From Acidisoma sp. L85 (lineage in GTDB: Bacteria > Pseudomonadota > Alphaproteobacteria > Acetobacterales > Acetobacteraceae), in assembly GCF_009765865.1 (NCBI RefSeq), contig NZ_LMUQ01000047.1, positions 15,830-71,783 on the forward strand: a DNA stretch of 55,954 nucleotides. The letters are read 5' to 3'. The number at the start of each line of letters is the position of its first letter. Within the stretch, counting starts at the first letter, position 1. The notes under the pieces were generated by a model that saw only the letters and a list, made by a program, of their open reading frames with translations, was not told the DNA's origin and did no database searches. Positions 47,301-55,954 of this stretch are shown here, one piece after another. The translations under genes were made by a program, and so were the position numbers.

Positions 47301-48190
47301 TCAGTTTCCGGACAGTGGGACCTCACCGGTTGAAGTTGCTTTGAGAGCGATGAACTCCCGAAGGGACCGATAGCCAAGCGAGCGGTGGGGATGCAACGCA
47401 TTATAATGGTCGATCCAGGCGGCGAGCGATTGGATGACGGTCACGGCGTCGAGCCTTGGGATTGAACGCCACATAGTCGCGTTTGAACGTTCGCACGAAG
47501 GCTTCTGCCATGCCGTTGGACTGCGGGCTTTCAATTGGCGTTCGCAGAGGAAGGAAGCCGATATTGCGCGCATACCGCCGCGTGTCGGCCGCTGTGTAGC
47601 ACGAGCTGTTTCGGTCAGCTATTCAAAATATCGGGCAACCGGTTGAGACGGCCGAAGTGCTGCTCGACAGCCGTGACCATCAGATCGCGAATATCCTCGC
47701 CCTTGATGCCCGCCGCTGTCGCAATATAGCTCATGGCCTCGCGGTCGCAGCAGTCGAGCGCAAAGGTGACGCGAACACGTTCGGCATTGTCGCAGGCAAT
47801 TTCAAAACCATCGGAACACCAGCGGAGATGGATTGCTCTACAGCCATGCGGCCATCATTCAGACGTTCTGCCTGACCAACTGCATGTTTCTGCAGGAGAA
47901 GGCGGCGTTTCTTAATGAGCCGGGTATACACGCTTGCGGTTCGCGGGTGGATCGCCTCGGGCCTTGGATCGGCGGCGAAGCACCGCCCATACCCGCGGAT
48001 AGCCGTAGGACGGCATCTCAGAGATCACTGCCATGATCTCGCTCAGCAACGGCTCATCGGGCAGAGGTGGACGCACCCTGCGTTTAGAAGGCTCCTGCGC
48101 GACGCGGCGCGCGATATTCGACCGCGCCACCCCGAGCGTCTCGCAGACGGCTGTCATCTGCCCCTTCCATGGAGAGCTTCCAGAGTGGTC
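47301..48190 (-). mobile_element. IS3-family transposase (orfB), multiply frameshifted remnant
   Basis: On the minus strand the start MTAVCETLGVARSNIARR with EMPSYGYPRVWAVLRRR is followed in other frames by RLIKKRRLLLQKHAV, then QSNGMAEAFVRTFKRDYVAF with the catalytic Glu, and the end DAVTVIQSLAAWIDHYN and PHRSLGYRSLREF. At least three frame changes; the element is dead. It abuts an IS110 fragment at about 48170. Confidence 0.78.
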
Positions 48191-48498
48191 GTGACTTTGC
48201 CGCATGGCTCGGCCTCCTTCCCCGGCAGTTTTCATCCAGTGGCAAGGAGCGGCTCGGACGGGTCTCAAAAGCGGGACAAGCTGATATCCGACGGCTGTTG
48301 ATTGTGGGCGCGATGGCGCGGGTGGGTTGGACCAGCCGCAAGCCTCCCGCGCCCGGCACCTGGCTGGCGCGGATGCTGGCCCGGAAGCCTCGCATGCTGG
48401 TGGCGATCGCGCTGGCCAACAAGATGGCGCGGGCGATCTGGGCCATGCTGACGAAGCAGGAGAGTTATCGGGATCCGGTTCTGTTCGCGACGGCTTGA
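48169..48498 (+). mobile_element. IS110-family transposase, C-terminal fragment
   Basis: ESFQSGRDFAAWLGLLPRQ, GKERLGRVSKAGQADIRRLL and ALANKMARAIWAMLTKQESY match the IS116/IS110/IS902 C-terminal domain. The N-terminal DEDD part is absent. The fragment overlaps the IS3 orfB start region by about 20 bases, so one element has cut the other. Confidence 0.82.
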
Positions 48499-49359
48499 GT
48501 TGATCTCAGCTGCATCTGAACAGAACCGGTAGGGGTGTGAGAAGGCGATGACCCATATGGGCGCATGATCGAGCCGATCCGGATCAGGGAAACCAGCACA
48601 GGTCTGGGTGCTTCGAGTACGTTTATGAGATTGGGACCCGATCCGCAGATCACTATATCGGCCAGCGGCTTTTGAAAACGCCGCATTCAAAGGCCTCAAA
48701 GACCGCAGTCGATCACTGGTTCAGTGAATCAGAAACTTCTTGCACCACGGACGGCAACCACAGAAGACCTGTGCGCGGCACGCTTTCTGCTAGAACGACG
48801 ACGTTGAATCCGGCGCCGCGCATGTCGAGGCGCAAACGCCCGTTCTCTTGTTGTGCGGCTCATGTTTGCCCACCTATGTCTGTTTCTCAAACACCGCGTA
48901 GCCTCATTATCGTCGCGGTTCGCTTGAGATTGTAGACGATGACTGTCGGTTTGACTTGAAGGCTGGCTTTCGGCAGGCTGCGCCGTCTGCTTCGTATCCG
49001 TCCGCATCTCGGGATCAGCCACCGCATCGCCTTTGCCTCAGCAGTATAACCCCCACGTCTCGTAACGGCTTTGCCGGGCGCACTTCAGGTCTTCCGGAAG
49101 CCTGGGCCCGTGCTCCGCACCCCTGCAGCAGGCAGCGGCCGTCTAGCATCCAAGGCTGGTGGCAAGGGCTCCCAGCCGTCCCCTCCCCACATATCGAACC
49201 CGCATCGTGCGGGACTGGTGGACGGAGTTTAACCCTTAGGAACGCACGAGAGGTTTCCGCTCACATCGCGGGCGCAGGGCGGCAGGTCGATCCATAAGTT
49301 GACACTTAAGCTCCACTGCCGCCGCACCCAAGAAAGGTTTCCGGTGGGTGCGTTAAACG
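48499..49359. other. Gene-poor stretch after the IS cluster
   Basis: About 860 bases, possibly IS110 trailing sequence and further debris. Frames at 48729-49022 (-) and 48956-49297 (+) have no family character. Confidence 0.4.
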
Positions 49360-49602
49360 GTGGTTTTCTTGATTGACTGGCCGATGCCGATTCCTATCGT
49401 GAAAGCGGGTAATCTCTGGCATTTTGATTCGAGGTTTGGCCCGCAAGAAATTGTGGACCGCAGGATTGGCGGAACGAGGTCGCTACCCGACTTCTTCGGA
49501 CCAGACGCTCGCCAGTCGCTACGCTGCCGCACTCTAAGACTTTGCGCAGGCGTCGGACACCCACGATGGCACCAGAGGGTCGTGCAGATGCTGCTCAAGT
49601 AG
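49360..49602 (+). pseudogene. DUF2950-family remnant
   Basis: DWPMPIPIVKAGNLWHFDSR and FGPQEIVDRRIG match the central block of DUF2950 proteins. A shift of frame then gives NEVATRLL where the family has NE-x-x-x. Only this block is left; N- and C-terminal parts are missing. Confidence 0.62.
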
Positions 49603-49841
49603 CGTGCGGAACTGAAAAGCACGACTGCATCAACACGCGATAATCATCGTTCTCGCGTGTTAGTAATTTGGGAGAGATGGCCAGCAAGGCTTGCTCCTCA
49701 GCCCTGAAGCGCTATCGACACGGGTCTTTTACCGCCGACCCGTCCGCCATCCGTGAAGCTTCCCATGTTAACTACAGAAATAAGATCGCGAGTAAACATC
49801 GACGGCTTTGGGCGCTCTGCGGGCCGGGGTACCCCGCCGGA

Positions 49842-52280
49842 TCAAGTCTCTGCTGGCTTCCTCTCGTTGTGCCTTGCTAGCAGTGCCTCCGCCCGCGCCA
49901 GCACGGACGTGGGTAAGCCTGCCATGGCAGCGGCCCTCAAGCCATATGATTGTCCAGCTCTGCCGAACGCGACCTTGAATGTAAACACGTCCCCGTGGCG
50001 GCCAGCCGAGGCGTCCATCGCCATGCAGGCCGCGTGCTGCATGGCGTCCGCGGCATCGGCGAGCTCGTGAAAATGGGTCGCGAACAGGGTCCGGCAGCCC
50101 ACCACGTCGTGCAGGTGCTCCATTGTGGCCTGCGCGATAGCCAGCCCGTCCTGCGTCGACGTGCCGCGTCCCACCTCGTCCAGGATCACCAATGAGCGCT
50201 CCGTCGCCTGATGGAGGATCGCAGCCGTTTCCACCATCTCGACGAGGAACGTCGAGCGTCCCGCCGCCAAGTCATCGGAGGCTCCGATGCGGCTGAACAG
50301 CTTATCCACCACTCCTACCCGCGCCCGCTCGGCCGGTACGAACGAGCCCACCTGCGCCATGAGCACAATGAGTGCGACTTGCCGCAGAAAGGTCGACTTG
50401 CCCGCCATATTTGGGCCGGTGAGGAGCCATATGCGGCTGCCTTCGCCCATGCCACAGTCGTTCGCCACGAAGCTTCGGCCCTGCGCCTCCAGCAGCCGTT
50501 CAGCCACGGGGTGGCGGCCGCCCTCAATATGCAAGACGGCGCCCTCGACCAGCTCCGGCTCAGTCCATAGTCCCTCCGCAGCGGCCTGGGCTAGACCGGC
50601 GACGAGGTCCAGCGCGGCCGCGGCGTGGGCCACCCGGGTTAGCTCATCGCGGACGTCGAGCACCGCGTAGGACAGCCCAGTGAACACGGCCTGCTCCTCC
50701 CTTGCGGCCCGAGCAGTGGTCTCCTCCAGCTGCGTCGCGAGCGCATCCAGCTCGGCGGTGCGGAAGCGAGCGGACGACGCGAGCCCCTGGCGCAGGGTGA
50801 AGTCCTTGCTCAGCGCCCCGGCCTGCCCTGACGGCACCTCCACGTGGTAACCCACCAGCGTATTGACCCGGATCCGCAGCGCCTTGATCCCGGTTTCGGC
50901 TATGTAACGCGCCTGAAGCCGGTCGACCGCCTCTCGGGTTCGGTTTGCTTCCAGGCGCGCTTCGTCGAGGCGTACGGCGTAGCCTTTTGCCACGTAGCCC
51001 GGCTCCTTGGCGGTTGCAGGTAGTTGGCCGGTGAGCGCCCGGCCTAGGCTGCGGCTGGCGGCGGCGCAGGTCCCCTGCGCAGCCGTGGCGAGTTCCCGGG
51101 CGACAGACGCAAGCCCTGGCGGCAGGTCTCCGGTGCCACTTAGCCGGGCCGACATGGCAGAAGCCCGTTCCAACGCGTCGCGGACGGCCGCAAGGTCCCG
51201 CGGACCGCCTTTGCCGAGCGAGAGACGACCGCAGGCGCGCAGCACATCCGGCATGGCGCCGAGATCATCGCGGCAATCGGCCCTAACCTGAGAACTGGCC
51301 ACCAAAAAGCGCACCATGGCCAGCCGCCGCCCGATCTGTTGCGGGTTGGTCAGTGGCGCCGCGAGCTGGCGCGCAAGCAGCCGCGCCCCTGCTGCGGTCA
51401 TGGTCCGGTCGAGGACGGACAACAGCGACCCTTCCCGCCCGGACCCGGAGGTGAGTACCTCGAGGCCACGCAGCGTCGGCGCGTCCACCTGGACGGTATC
51501 GCTCGTCAGCGTCCGCCGCGGTGACGGTAGCCCGCGCGGCAGCTCACCCAGCGTGGCGCGCACGTAGTCGAGCAGGACCGCCAGAACGGACATCTCCGAC
51601 TGCGAGAAGCCGCGCAGCTGGTCCCGCCACCCCTCCCCGTAAGCTTGCCCTAGCATGGCGCCGGGATCGGCCTGCAGTTCACCTGCTTCCTGCAAGTCGG
51701 AGAAGGGCGCGCCGGAGCTGCGGACGGCGACGGCGAGCGCCTCAGAATGTTCCGGCCAGCGTGCCACCAGGATTTCGGAAGGCGCGACGCGTGCCAGAGC
51801 GGGGCCGCAGCCCTCAAGGGAGGCGGTGGTCGCGCCGGATTCCCCGGTGGACAGGTCCATCCAGGCAAAGGTGACGGAGAAGTCGTCCGCAAGCGCCACG
51901 GTTAAATTGTTATTCCGGTCCATCGGGACGACGTCGGCGTCCACTGACGTTGCGGGCGTGAGGCGTCTCAGCAGTCGCTCGCCTCCGTTTTCCGCGGGCT
52001 GCTCCGAGATGGCGACCTTGTGCCCGCCCCCCAGCAGCCGGGCAACAGCCTGTACCGATGAGCCGGCGGGAATCCCGCACATTGGGACATCATCGGCGTC
52101 CTTCTGGCGTCGGCGGGTTAGCTGCAGGCCGAGCGCGCGGGACACGGTGGCGGCATCCTGGCCCAGCACCTCGTAGAACTCGCCCACCCGATAGAGCACG
52201 AGGTAGCCTGGCGCGGCGGTCTGCGCCGCCGCGTAGGCGAGCATCATCGGACTCGTGCCGAGTATCGCAGAAGTGTCCAT
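49842..52280 (-). CDS. mutS: DNA mismatch repair protein MutS
   Basis: An 812-residue MutS1-type protein. The mismatch-reading motif is GEFYEVLGQDA near residue 33 (Phe-x-Glu intact); connector, lever and clamp domains follow. The ATPase has Walker A TGPNMAGKSTFLRQ, the ASDDLAAGRSTFLVEM signature and Walker B SLVILDEVGRGTSTQDG, then the HFHELAD switch. It ends soon after the helix-turn-helix (RAEALLARHNERK), 40-100 residues shorter than usual alphaproteobacterial MutS, so the tetramerisation/clamp-binding tail is reduced. No mutL neighbour. It is the only large intact gene between decayed regions and may be an extra copy. Confidence 0.92.
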   Translation of the reverse strand: MDTSAILGTSPMMLAYAAAQTAAPGYLVLYRVGEFYEVLGQDAATVSRALGLQLTRRRQKDADDVPMCGIPAGSSVQAVARLLGGGHKVAISEQPAENGGERLLRRLTPATSVDADVVPMDRNNNLTVALADDFSVTFAWMDLSTGESGATTASLEGCGPALARVAPSEILVARWPEHSEALAVAVRSSGAPFSDLQEAGELQADPGAMLGQAYGEGWRDQLRGFSQSEMSVLAVLLDYVRATLGELPRGLPSPRRTLTSDTVQVDAPTLRGLEVLTSGSGREGSLLSVLDRTMTAAGARLLARQLAAPLTNPQQIGRRLAMVRFLVASSQVRADCRDDLGAMPDVLRACGRLSLGKGGPRDLAAVRDALERASAMSARLSGTGDLPPGLASVARELATAAQGTCAAASRSLGRALTGQLPATAKEPGYVAKGYAVRLDEARLEANRTREAVDRLQARYIAETGIKALRIRVNTLVGYHVEVPSGQAGALSKDFTLRQGLASSARFRTAELDALATQLEETTARAAREEQAVFTGLSYAVLDVRDELTRVAHAAAALDLVAGLAQAAAEGLWTEPELVEGAVLHIEGGRHPVAERLLEAQGRSFVANDCGMGEGSRIWLLTGPNMAGKSTFLRQVALIVLMAQVGSFVPAERARVGVVDKLFSRIGASDDLAAGRSTFLVEMVETAAILHQATERSLVILDEVGRGTSTQDGLAIAQATMEHLHDVVGCRTLFATHFHELADAADAMQHAACMAMDASAGRHGDVFTFKVAFGRAGQSYGLRAAAMAGLPTSVLARAEALLARHNERKPAET

Positions 52281-52437
52281 GCTATTATTCTAGAGCGCGT
52301 CTACCTGAATTTGGAAATTCGCTACGTGTTCATGGCGCGTCTCCTTCGCTACTAAGGAGCGCGTGGGACGAAGAGGCCCGAGGCACTGAAACCCCTGGTC
52401 GATGCCTCGAAGAGGCTTGTGCAGGTGTCCATGGCGA

Positions 52438-52810
52438 TTACGCGGCTGATGCGGGGTTCGCGTGCGCTGCGCGGATGAGCAGGCCACCGCCGAGGGAGAG
52501 TTCCAGTAGGGTAAATTCGGTCAGGGCGAAGTAGTCCAGGATGGCGGCAACCGGCAGGTGCCAGTCTGGGGTCATCGGAATGCCCGCGTCTAGCGCCGTG
52601 CCCTGGCGCGGGCCGTCGGATATCACGGTGTCCAGGCCTGCGTCGCGGAGGGCGAGCGCCGCAGGCAGCCATTCCATGATGTAGCTGTCGTAGTCGCCGA
52701 AGACGACGATCGTCCCGCGCGGCTGCGCCGGGGTGAACCGGTAGCCGACAGATGCGTCTGCTGGTAGGTAACCAAGTGGTGGTCATCCCAACGAACACAT
52801 CGCTCGCGTA
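52438..52810 (-). pseudogene. Alpha/beta hydrolase fragment
   Basis: The reading runs PADASVGYRFTPAQPRG, IVVFGDYDSYIMEWLPAALA, DTVISDGPRQGTALD, PMTPDWHLPVAAILDYF and the nucleophile elbow LELSLGGG, then stops after AAHANPASAA. No start codon is visible at the 5' end, and the protein ends soon after the nucleophile, so the Asp and His of the triad are missing. The elbow has Glu where Gly is usual. Confidence 0.6.
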
Positions 52811-53427
52811 GTTCCTGGCTATGAGTCTCGACCCTCCTAGTCACGAGGTTCTCGAACCACTGCGAACCTCGCTGCCGCTGATGCGGTCTTGCATCTTAGC
52901 AAGCGCTCTAACCAAGCCCCTGGCGTGATGTCACTGCGTTGGACAGCCTTGTCAGCAAGTTGAGTTTTCTTGTCGAGCAGTCCCATGAAACCTTTGGAAA
53001 ACTGTTGCGCAGCTTTCTTATTTGATCTCTCCTTTCGCGGTGATCAATCGGGCCGAGCCGCTACCAGCGGAGGAAGTGAAGCTTGGTCGAAACTGTCGGT
53101 CGGTATGAAGTTGAAGCTCATGGGCCGGGGAGCAACGCGTTCGGTGGGCCGAGCATCATGAAACTGACTGTCTGAAGTCAGCCCGCTAAATTGGAGAGGC
53201 CTGAAACTCTAGCTTGGTTCCGAGGTGGAAGAGGGTCCCCGAACCACAACTCAAATGTCGGGATGTCGACCTCCAGGCGCGAACTGAGAAGCAAACCGGG
53301 GGAGCCAACCCGACATACGTTCTCGTGGCAACACCATGTTTTCCTCGAAACCCGATCGCAAGGCTCCATATCGCAGCGGGAGCACGCCGGTCCCCATTTA
53401 CTGCTGCTCCCTTCAGGAGGCTGCCCT
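52811..53427. other. Intergenic region upstream of the SDR gene
   Basis: About 600 bases with no supported gene. A long frame fused in front of the SDR (from 53191) has no family character and is rejected as its N-terminus. Confidence 0.45.
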
Positions 53428-54441
53428 ATGGCAATTAGCGACGACAAGGCGATTTCGCGGCGCAACGTGGTCGGTGGAGCTGGCATAGGACTGGCCGCTG
53501 TCGCGGCGGCCGTGACGCCGGCTCTCGGTCAACAGACGTCGTCACCGCCGTCGCCGTCGCGGCCGTTGCAAGACCCGACCCACAAATACCCACGACCGCC
53601 TTTTAAGAAGCAGTTGCAAGCCTGGCCGGGTTTGGCCAGCAAAATGGACCCCCGCCCTGACCATGGCGAGCAGAGCTACCGGGGATCAGGTCGACTCGCT
53701 GGACGCAAGGCTCTCATCACCGGAGGTGATTCCGGGATGGGCCGCGCTGCTGCTATTGCCTACGCGCGCGAAGGAGTGGATGTCGCAATCAATTACCTTC
53801 CGGCCGAAGAACCTGATGCCCGTGAAGTCATCGCACTCATCAAGGCAGAAGGGCGGGTCGCGGTTGCAATCCCAGGCGATATCCGCGACGAGGCCTTCTG
53901 CCAGAAGCTTGTTGCTGATGCAGTCGCCGGTCTCGGCGGTTTAGATATCCTGGTGAGTAACGCCGGTCGTCAGCGGGCACATAACTCGATCTTGGACATT
54001 TCGACCGAGCAGTTCGACTGGACGATGAAGACAAACATCTACGCGCCGTTTTGGATTATCAAGGCAGCGCTGCCACACATGCCGCCCGGTTCCGCCATCA
54101 TCGCGACGACGTCGGAGCAAGCATACGATCCCACGCCCGATCTTTACGACTATGCGCAGACAAAGGCCGCGACGATGAATTTTGTCAAATCTCTAGCCAA
54201 GCAGCTTGGCCCAAAGGGTATTCGTGTAAACGGCGTGGCACCCGGGCCCGTTTGGACGGCGCTTCAGGTGACAGGCGGAGCGTCACAGGAGAAGCTCGAG
54301 AAGTTTGGAAGCATGACACCGCTTGGTCGTCCCGGTCAGCCCGCGGAGCTGGGCTCGATCTATGTTCAGTTGGCAGCTGCGGATGCTAGTTTTGCGACTG
54401 GGCAAGTCTACGGCGCGGCGGGAGGCAGCGGTCAGCCGTAG
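53428..54441 (+). CDS. SDR family oxidoreductase with twin-arginine signal
   Basis: The ATG at 53428, 8 bases after AGGAGG, gives 337 residues. The N-terminus carries a Tat signal (SRRNVVGGAGIGLAAVAAAV, cut after ALG) and a proline-rich linker. The SDR core has the cofactor motif TGGDSGMGRAAA, the NAG motif in LVSNAGRQ, active-site Ser in TTSEQAY and YAQTK (Tyr, Lys), and the APGPVWTAL loop. Export of an NAD(P)-dependent fold through Tat implies folding with cofactor before export. The substrate is unknown. No operon partner. Confidence 0.88.
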   Translation: MAISDDKAISRRNVVGGAGIGLAAVAAAVTPALGQQTSSPPSPSRPLQDPTHKYPRPPFKKQLQAWPGLASKMDPRPDHGEQSYRGSGRLAGRKALITGGDSGMGRAAAIAYAREGVDVAINYLPAEEPDAREVIALIKAEGRVAVAIPGDIRDEAFCQKLVADAVAGLGGLDILVSNAGRQRAHNSILDISTEQFDWTMKTNIYAPFWIIKAALPHMPPGSAIIATTSEQAYDPTPDLYDYAQTKAATMNFVKSLAKQLGPKGIRVNGVAPGPVWTALQVTGGASQEKLEKFGSMTPLGRPGQPAELGSIYVQLAAADASFATGQVYGAAGGSGQP

Positions 54442-54659
54442 GAATTCTGTTCGACGCAATAGGCGCCGCGGTCGCTGTCGATACGGGGACCGTTCTTGTT
54501 TTTCCTTCGACCGAGTCGACGGGACGATATTCGCCGGCGGGATGTCCAGCGGCAATCCACAACGCCACTGTAAACCAATGAGCGCGCACTCGCAGCCTCG
54601 ACCTGTCAGCATATTTGGGGATCACCTTTGCAACGATAGAGACTTCGTCAGCGGCGGCA

Positions 54660-55292
54660 ATTGCCGGTTTCCGAGCGCAACCGTCACCGTCGGTGGTCTG
54701 CGGCTGCACTGCTAAGTCAGCGATCTGGGCGGCCAGCCGGTAATCCTTTTGCATGGCTTTCTCTCAACGGGATACGCATGCCGAAAAGCGGCGCCTGCGC
54801 TGGCCGAGGCGGGACTGGCCGCGCTGATCCCCGACATGCGTGGCTACGGCGACAGACGATAAGGTGGACGACACGAAGGGCTACGTCGCCCGCGCTCTTG
54901 CCGAGGAAGGGCATTCCTTGGTCGCCGAGCTTGGTTTCGGTCATGGCAAGCCGATCATCCATGCGGCGCATGACATGGGAGCTGCTGCACTGCTCTGGAG
55001 CGCCGACCACCCGAGCGAGGTGGCCGGCCTGCTCCATATCGAAGCGCCCGTGGTCCGCCAGTCCGTGGCGCGAAAGACCCTCGACATTGGTCTAGCGCAT
55101 TACGGCCGCGGCGACCTTGAGGCGGTGCAAAACCGCGGTGAGATGCTGCACATCAACGTGCTGGGCTTGGCCACCGTCGCCCGAGACGTCACGCCCGAGT
55201 TGGCCCGCGCGACCATCGCCTCGGTGACGGTCTTGGGTGCGCTCCATGCCAGTGCCGAGGTCAAGGCCGCGTTGGCGGACCGAACGAACTAA
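54660..55292 (+). pseudogene. Epoxide-hydrolase-like alpha/beta hydrolase pseudogene fused to an unrelated tail
   Basis: The first frame reads ATVTVGGLRLHC, an in-frame TAA (54713-54715), then DLGGQPVILLHGF, PALAEAGLAALIPDMRGYGD and a stop. A shift near 54855 leads to DDTKGYVARALAEEGHSLVA, GKPIIHAAHDMGAAALLWSA and AGLLHIEAP. Here the nucleophile Asp lies in HDMG, as in epoxide hydrolases. After about 55070 the protein changes to GRGDLEAVQNRGEMLHINVL and VTPELARATIASVTVLGALH, not part of that fold, so a deletion has joined two genes. Confidence 0.65.
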
Positions 55293-55411
55293 ATCAACGC
55301 TGACGGGCCAAGCGTCGCCCGTCAAAACGACGACGATCCACTATCGACGGAAGCCGATATCGGTTCCGCACGGGATGCCTGATGGGGTCCCAAAACACGA
55401 AAGTCACAGCC

Positions 55412-55954
55412 ATGAAGAATCACCTGCCTGACGGGCTGCTACAGGCGACACGTTTGACAACGGGAGGCCGTCTTGCGGAGGCCACCGCCGCTTTGCAGAA
55501 CATGCTTGCCGGCCGACCAGCGAGATCAAACGCCGATGTGATCCCGCAACTGAACCCTCTTACGATCGAAGGCGTGGTCGAACCGGCAAGATCGGCAAGG
55601 GGCGACCACGCACCACAAACATGGGCTAGGTTCGGTAAAGCCGGCGGCGGCAGGACCTTTGCCTCCGGGCAGTTCAATTTGAAGCCGGCGGTCTCTCATC
55701 CGTCATGCAATTTCTTTGGGCAAGGCACCTACGGCAATTTCGAGTTGCCGGTCGGTGGTCTAACTCCACTGTCTCCGAACCGGGCCCCAGTCATTGTGCC
55801 GGATGGTGCGCGGTTTCTTGCCAAGACCTTCAGCAACCAGGCCGGCAGCCGCCCTTATAAGCTTTATGTGCCCAGCGGCTACCATGGACAAGCCGTGCCA
55901 CTGATCGTGATGCTGCACGGCTGCACACAGTCGCCGGATGATTTCGCCGTCGGC
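55412..55954 (+). CDS. PHB-depolymerase-family esterase, 3' end outside window
   Basis: The ATG at 55412 opens a frame that runs to the window end (181 residues seen). An N-terminal MKNHLPDGLLQATRLTTGGR and RLAEATAALQNML is the usual start of this cytoplasmic or secreted esterase family. Then a linker and the catalytic domain entry YKLYVPSGYHGQAVPLIVML with HGCTQSPDDFAVG, the oxyanion region. The nucleophile serine lies beyond the edge. Likely acts on polyhydroxyalkanoate or other esters. Confidence 0.82.
   Translation, partial: MKNHLPDGLLQATRLTTGGRLAEATAALQNMLAGRPARSNADVIPQLNPLTIEGVVEPARSARGDHAPQTWARFGKAGGGRTFASGQFNLKPAVSHPSCNFFGQGTYGNFELPVGGLTPLSPNRAPVIVPDGARFLAKTFSNQAGSRPYKLYVPSGYHGQAVPLIVMLHGCTQSPDDFAVG

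Noticed and set aside
53191-53427. 79-residue extension in front of the Tat-SDR
   Set aside because: A strong AGGAGG site and a Tat signal follow at 53428; the extension is not protein-like.
1-55954. CRISPR arrays, tRNA or rRNA genes, riboswitches
   Set aside because: No regularly spaced repeats, tRNA-like cloverleaf or rRNA sequence was noticed; a covariance-model scan was not possible.

Overview
The window looks like accessory DNA from a GC-rich alphaproteobacterium, with Rhizobiales or Acetobacteraceae-type gene content. This rests on the gene families present: a GMC dehydrogenase with a gluconate-2-dehydrogenase subunit 3 and TPP enzyme, cytochrome bo3 oxidase, DUF4396, YfdX, DUF1328, PRC-barrel, a KTSC domain, and IS630/IS3/IS110/IS1380 elements. 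Genus cannot be fixed from the sequence alone. No rRNA, tRNA or CRISPR array was seen.

Left part (1-13.1 kb), dense and intact. A five-gene overlapping operon (1-5704) encodes a TPP-dependent enzyme (cut by the window edge), an enolase-superfamily dehydratase, an undescribed membrane protein built from two copies of one module, a gluconate-2-dehydrogenase subunit-3-like protein and a GMC flavoprotein dehydrogenase. Next come cyoABCD (quinol oxidase), a GH15 glucoamylase-like enzyme, and a convergent AI-2E-family transporter. A plausible electron path is GMC flavin, then the duplicated membrane protein, then quinone, then the bo3 oxidase; this is an inference.

13.1-22.5 kb, sparse and decayed. 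It holds a MarR-like regulator, a frameshifted antibiotic-biosynthesis-monooxygenase (ABM) gene, an OHCU-decarboxylase-like gene lacking its catalytic segment, a DUF4396 protein, a rotted ctaG copy, an apparently complete IS630-family element with an A7 frameshift site, and a PepSY protein.

22.5-34 kb, a stress and envelope block. DUF1328 and YfdX genes diverge from a histidine kinase/NarL-type response regulator pair, followed by SEL1-repeat and PRC-barrel genes. Two copies of the inverted repeat TGTCAG-N7-CTGACA flank the two-component genes and look like the regulator's operators. Two large glycosidase genes follow: one broken by two frameshifts, and one intact amylo-alpha-1,6-glucosidase-like gene.

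34-45 kb. Many small genes lie here, some broken (KTSC, a two-helix membrane protein), with a decayed AI-2E fragment. There is also a copper/oxidase-assembly set: two CtaG-like proteins, an MFS transporter, and a PCuAC-SCO-cytochrome c operon headed by the tail of a third ctaG.

45-56 kb. Two small secreted-protein genes each lie downstream of a TGTAAC-N5-GTTACA palindrome. Then come an IS graveyard (IS1380, IS3, IS110), a DUF2950 remnant, an intact mutS, hydrolase remnants, a Tat-signal SDR dehydrogenase, and the start of a PHB-depolymerase-type esterase running off the right edge.

A recurrent theme is paralogous debris. Decayed second copies of ctaG, the AI-2E transporter, the OHCU-decarboxylase-like gene and a small two-helix membrane protein sit beside intact or near-intact copies, so the region has been duplicated or repeatedly acquired and is now eroding.
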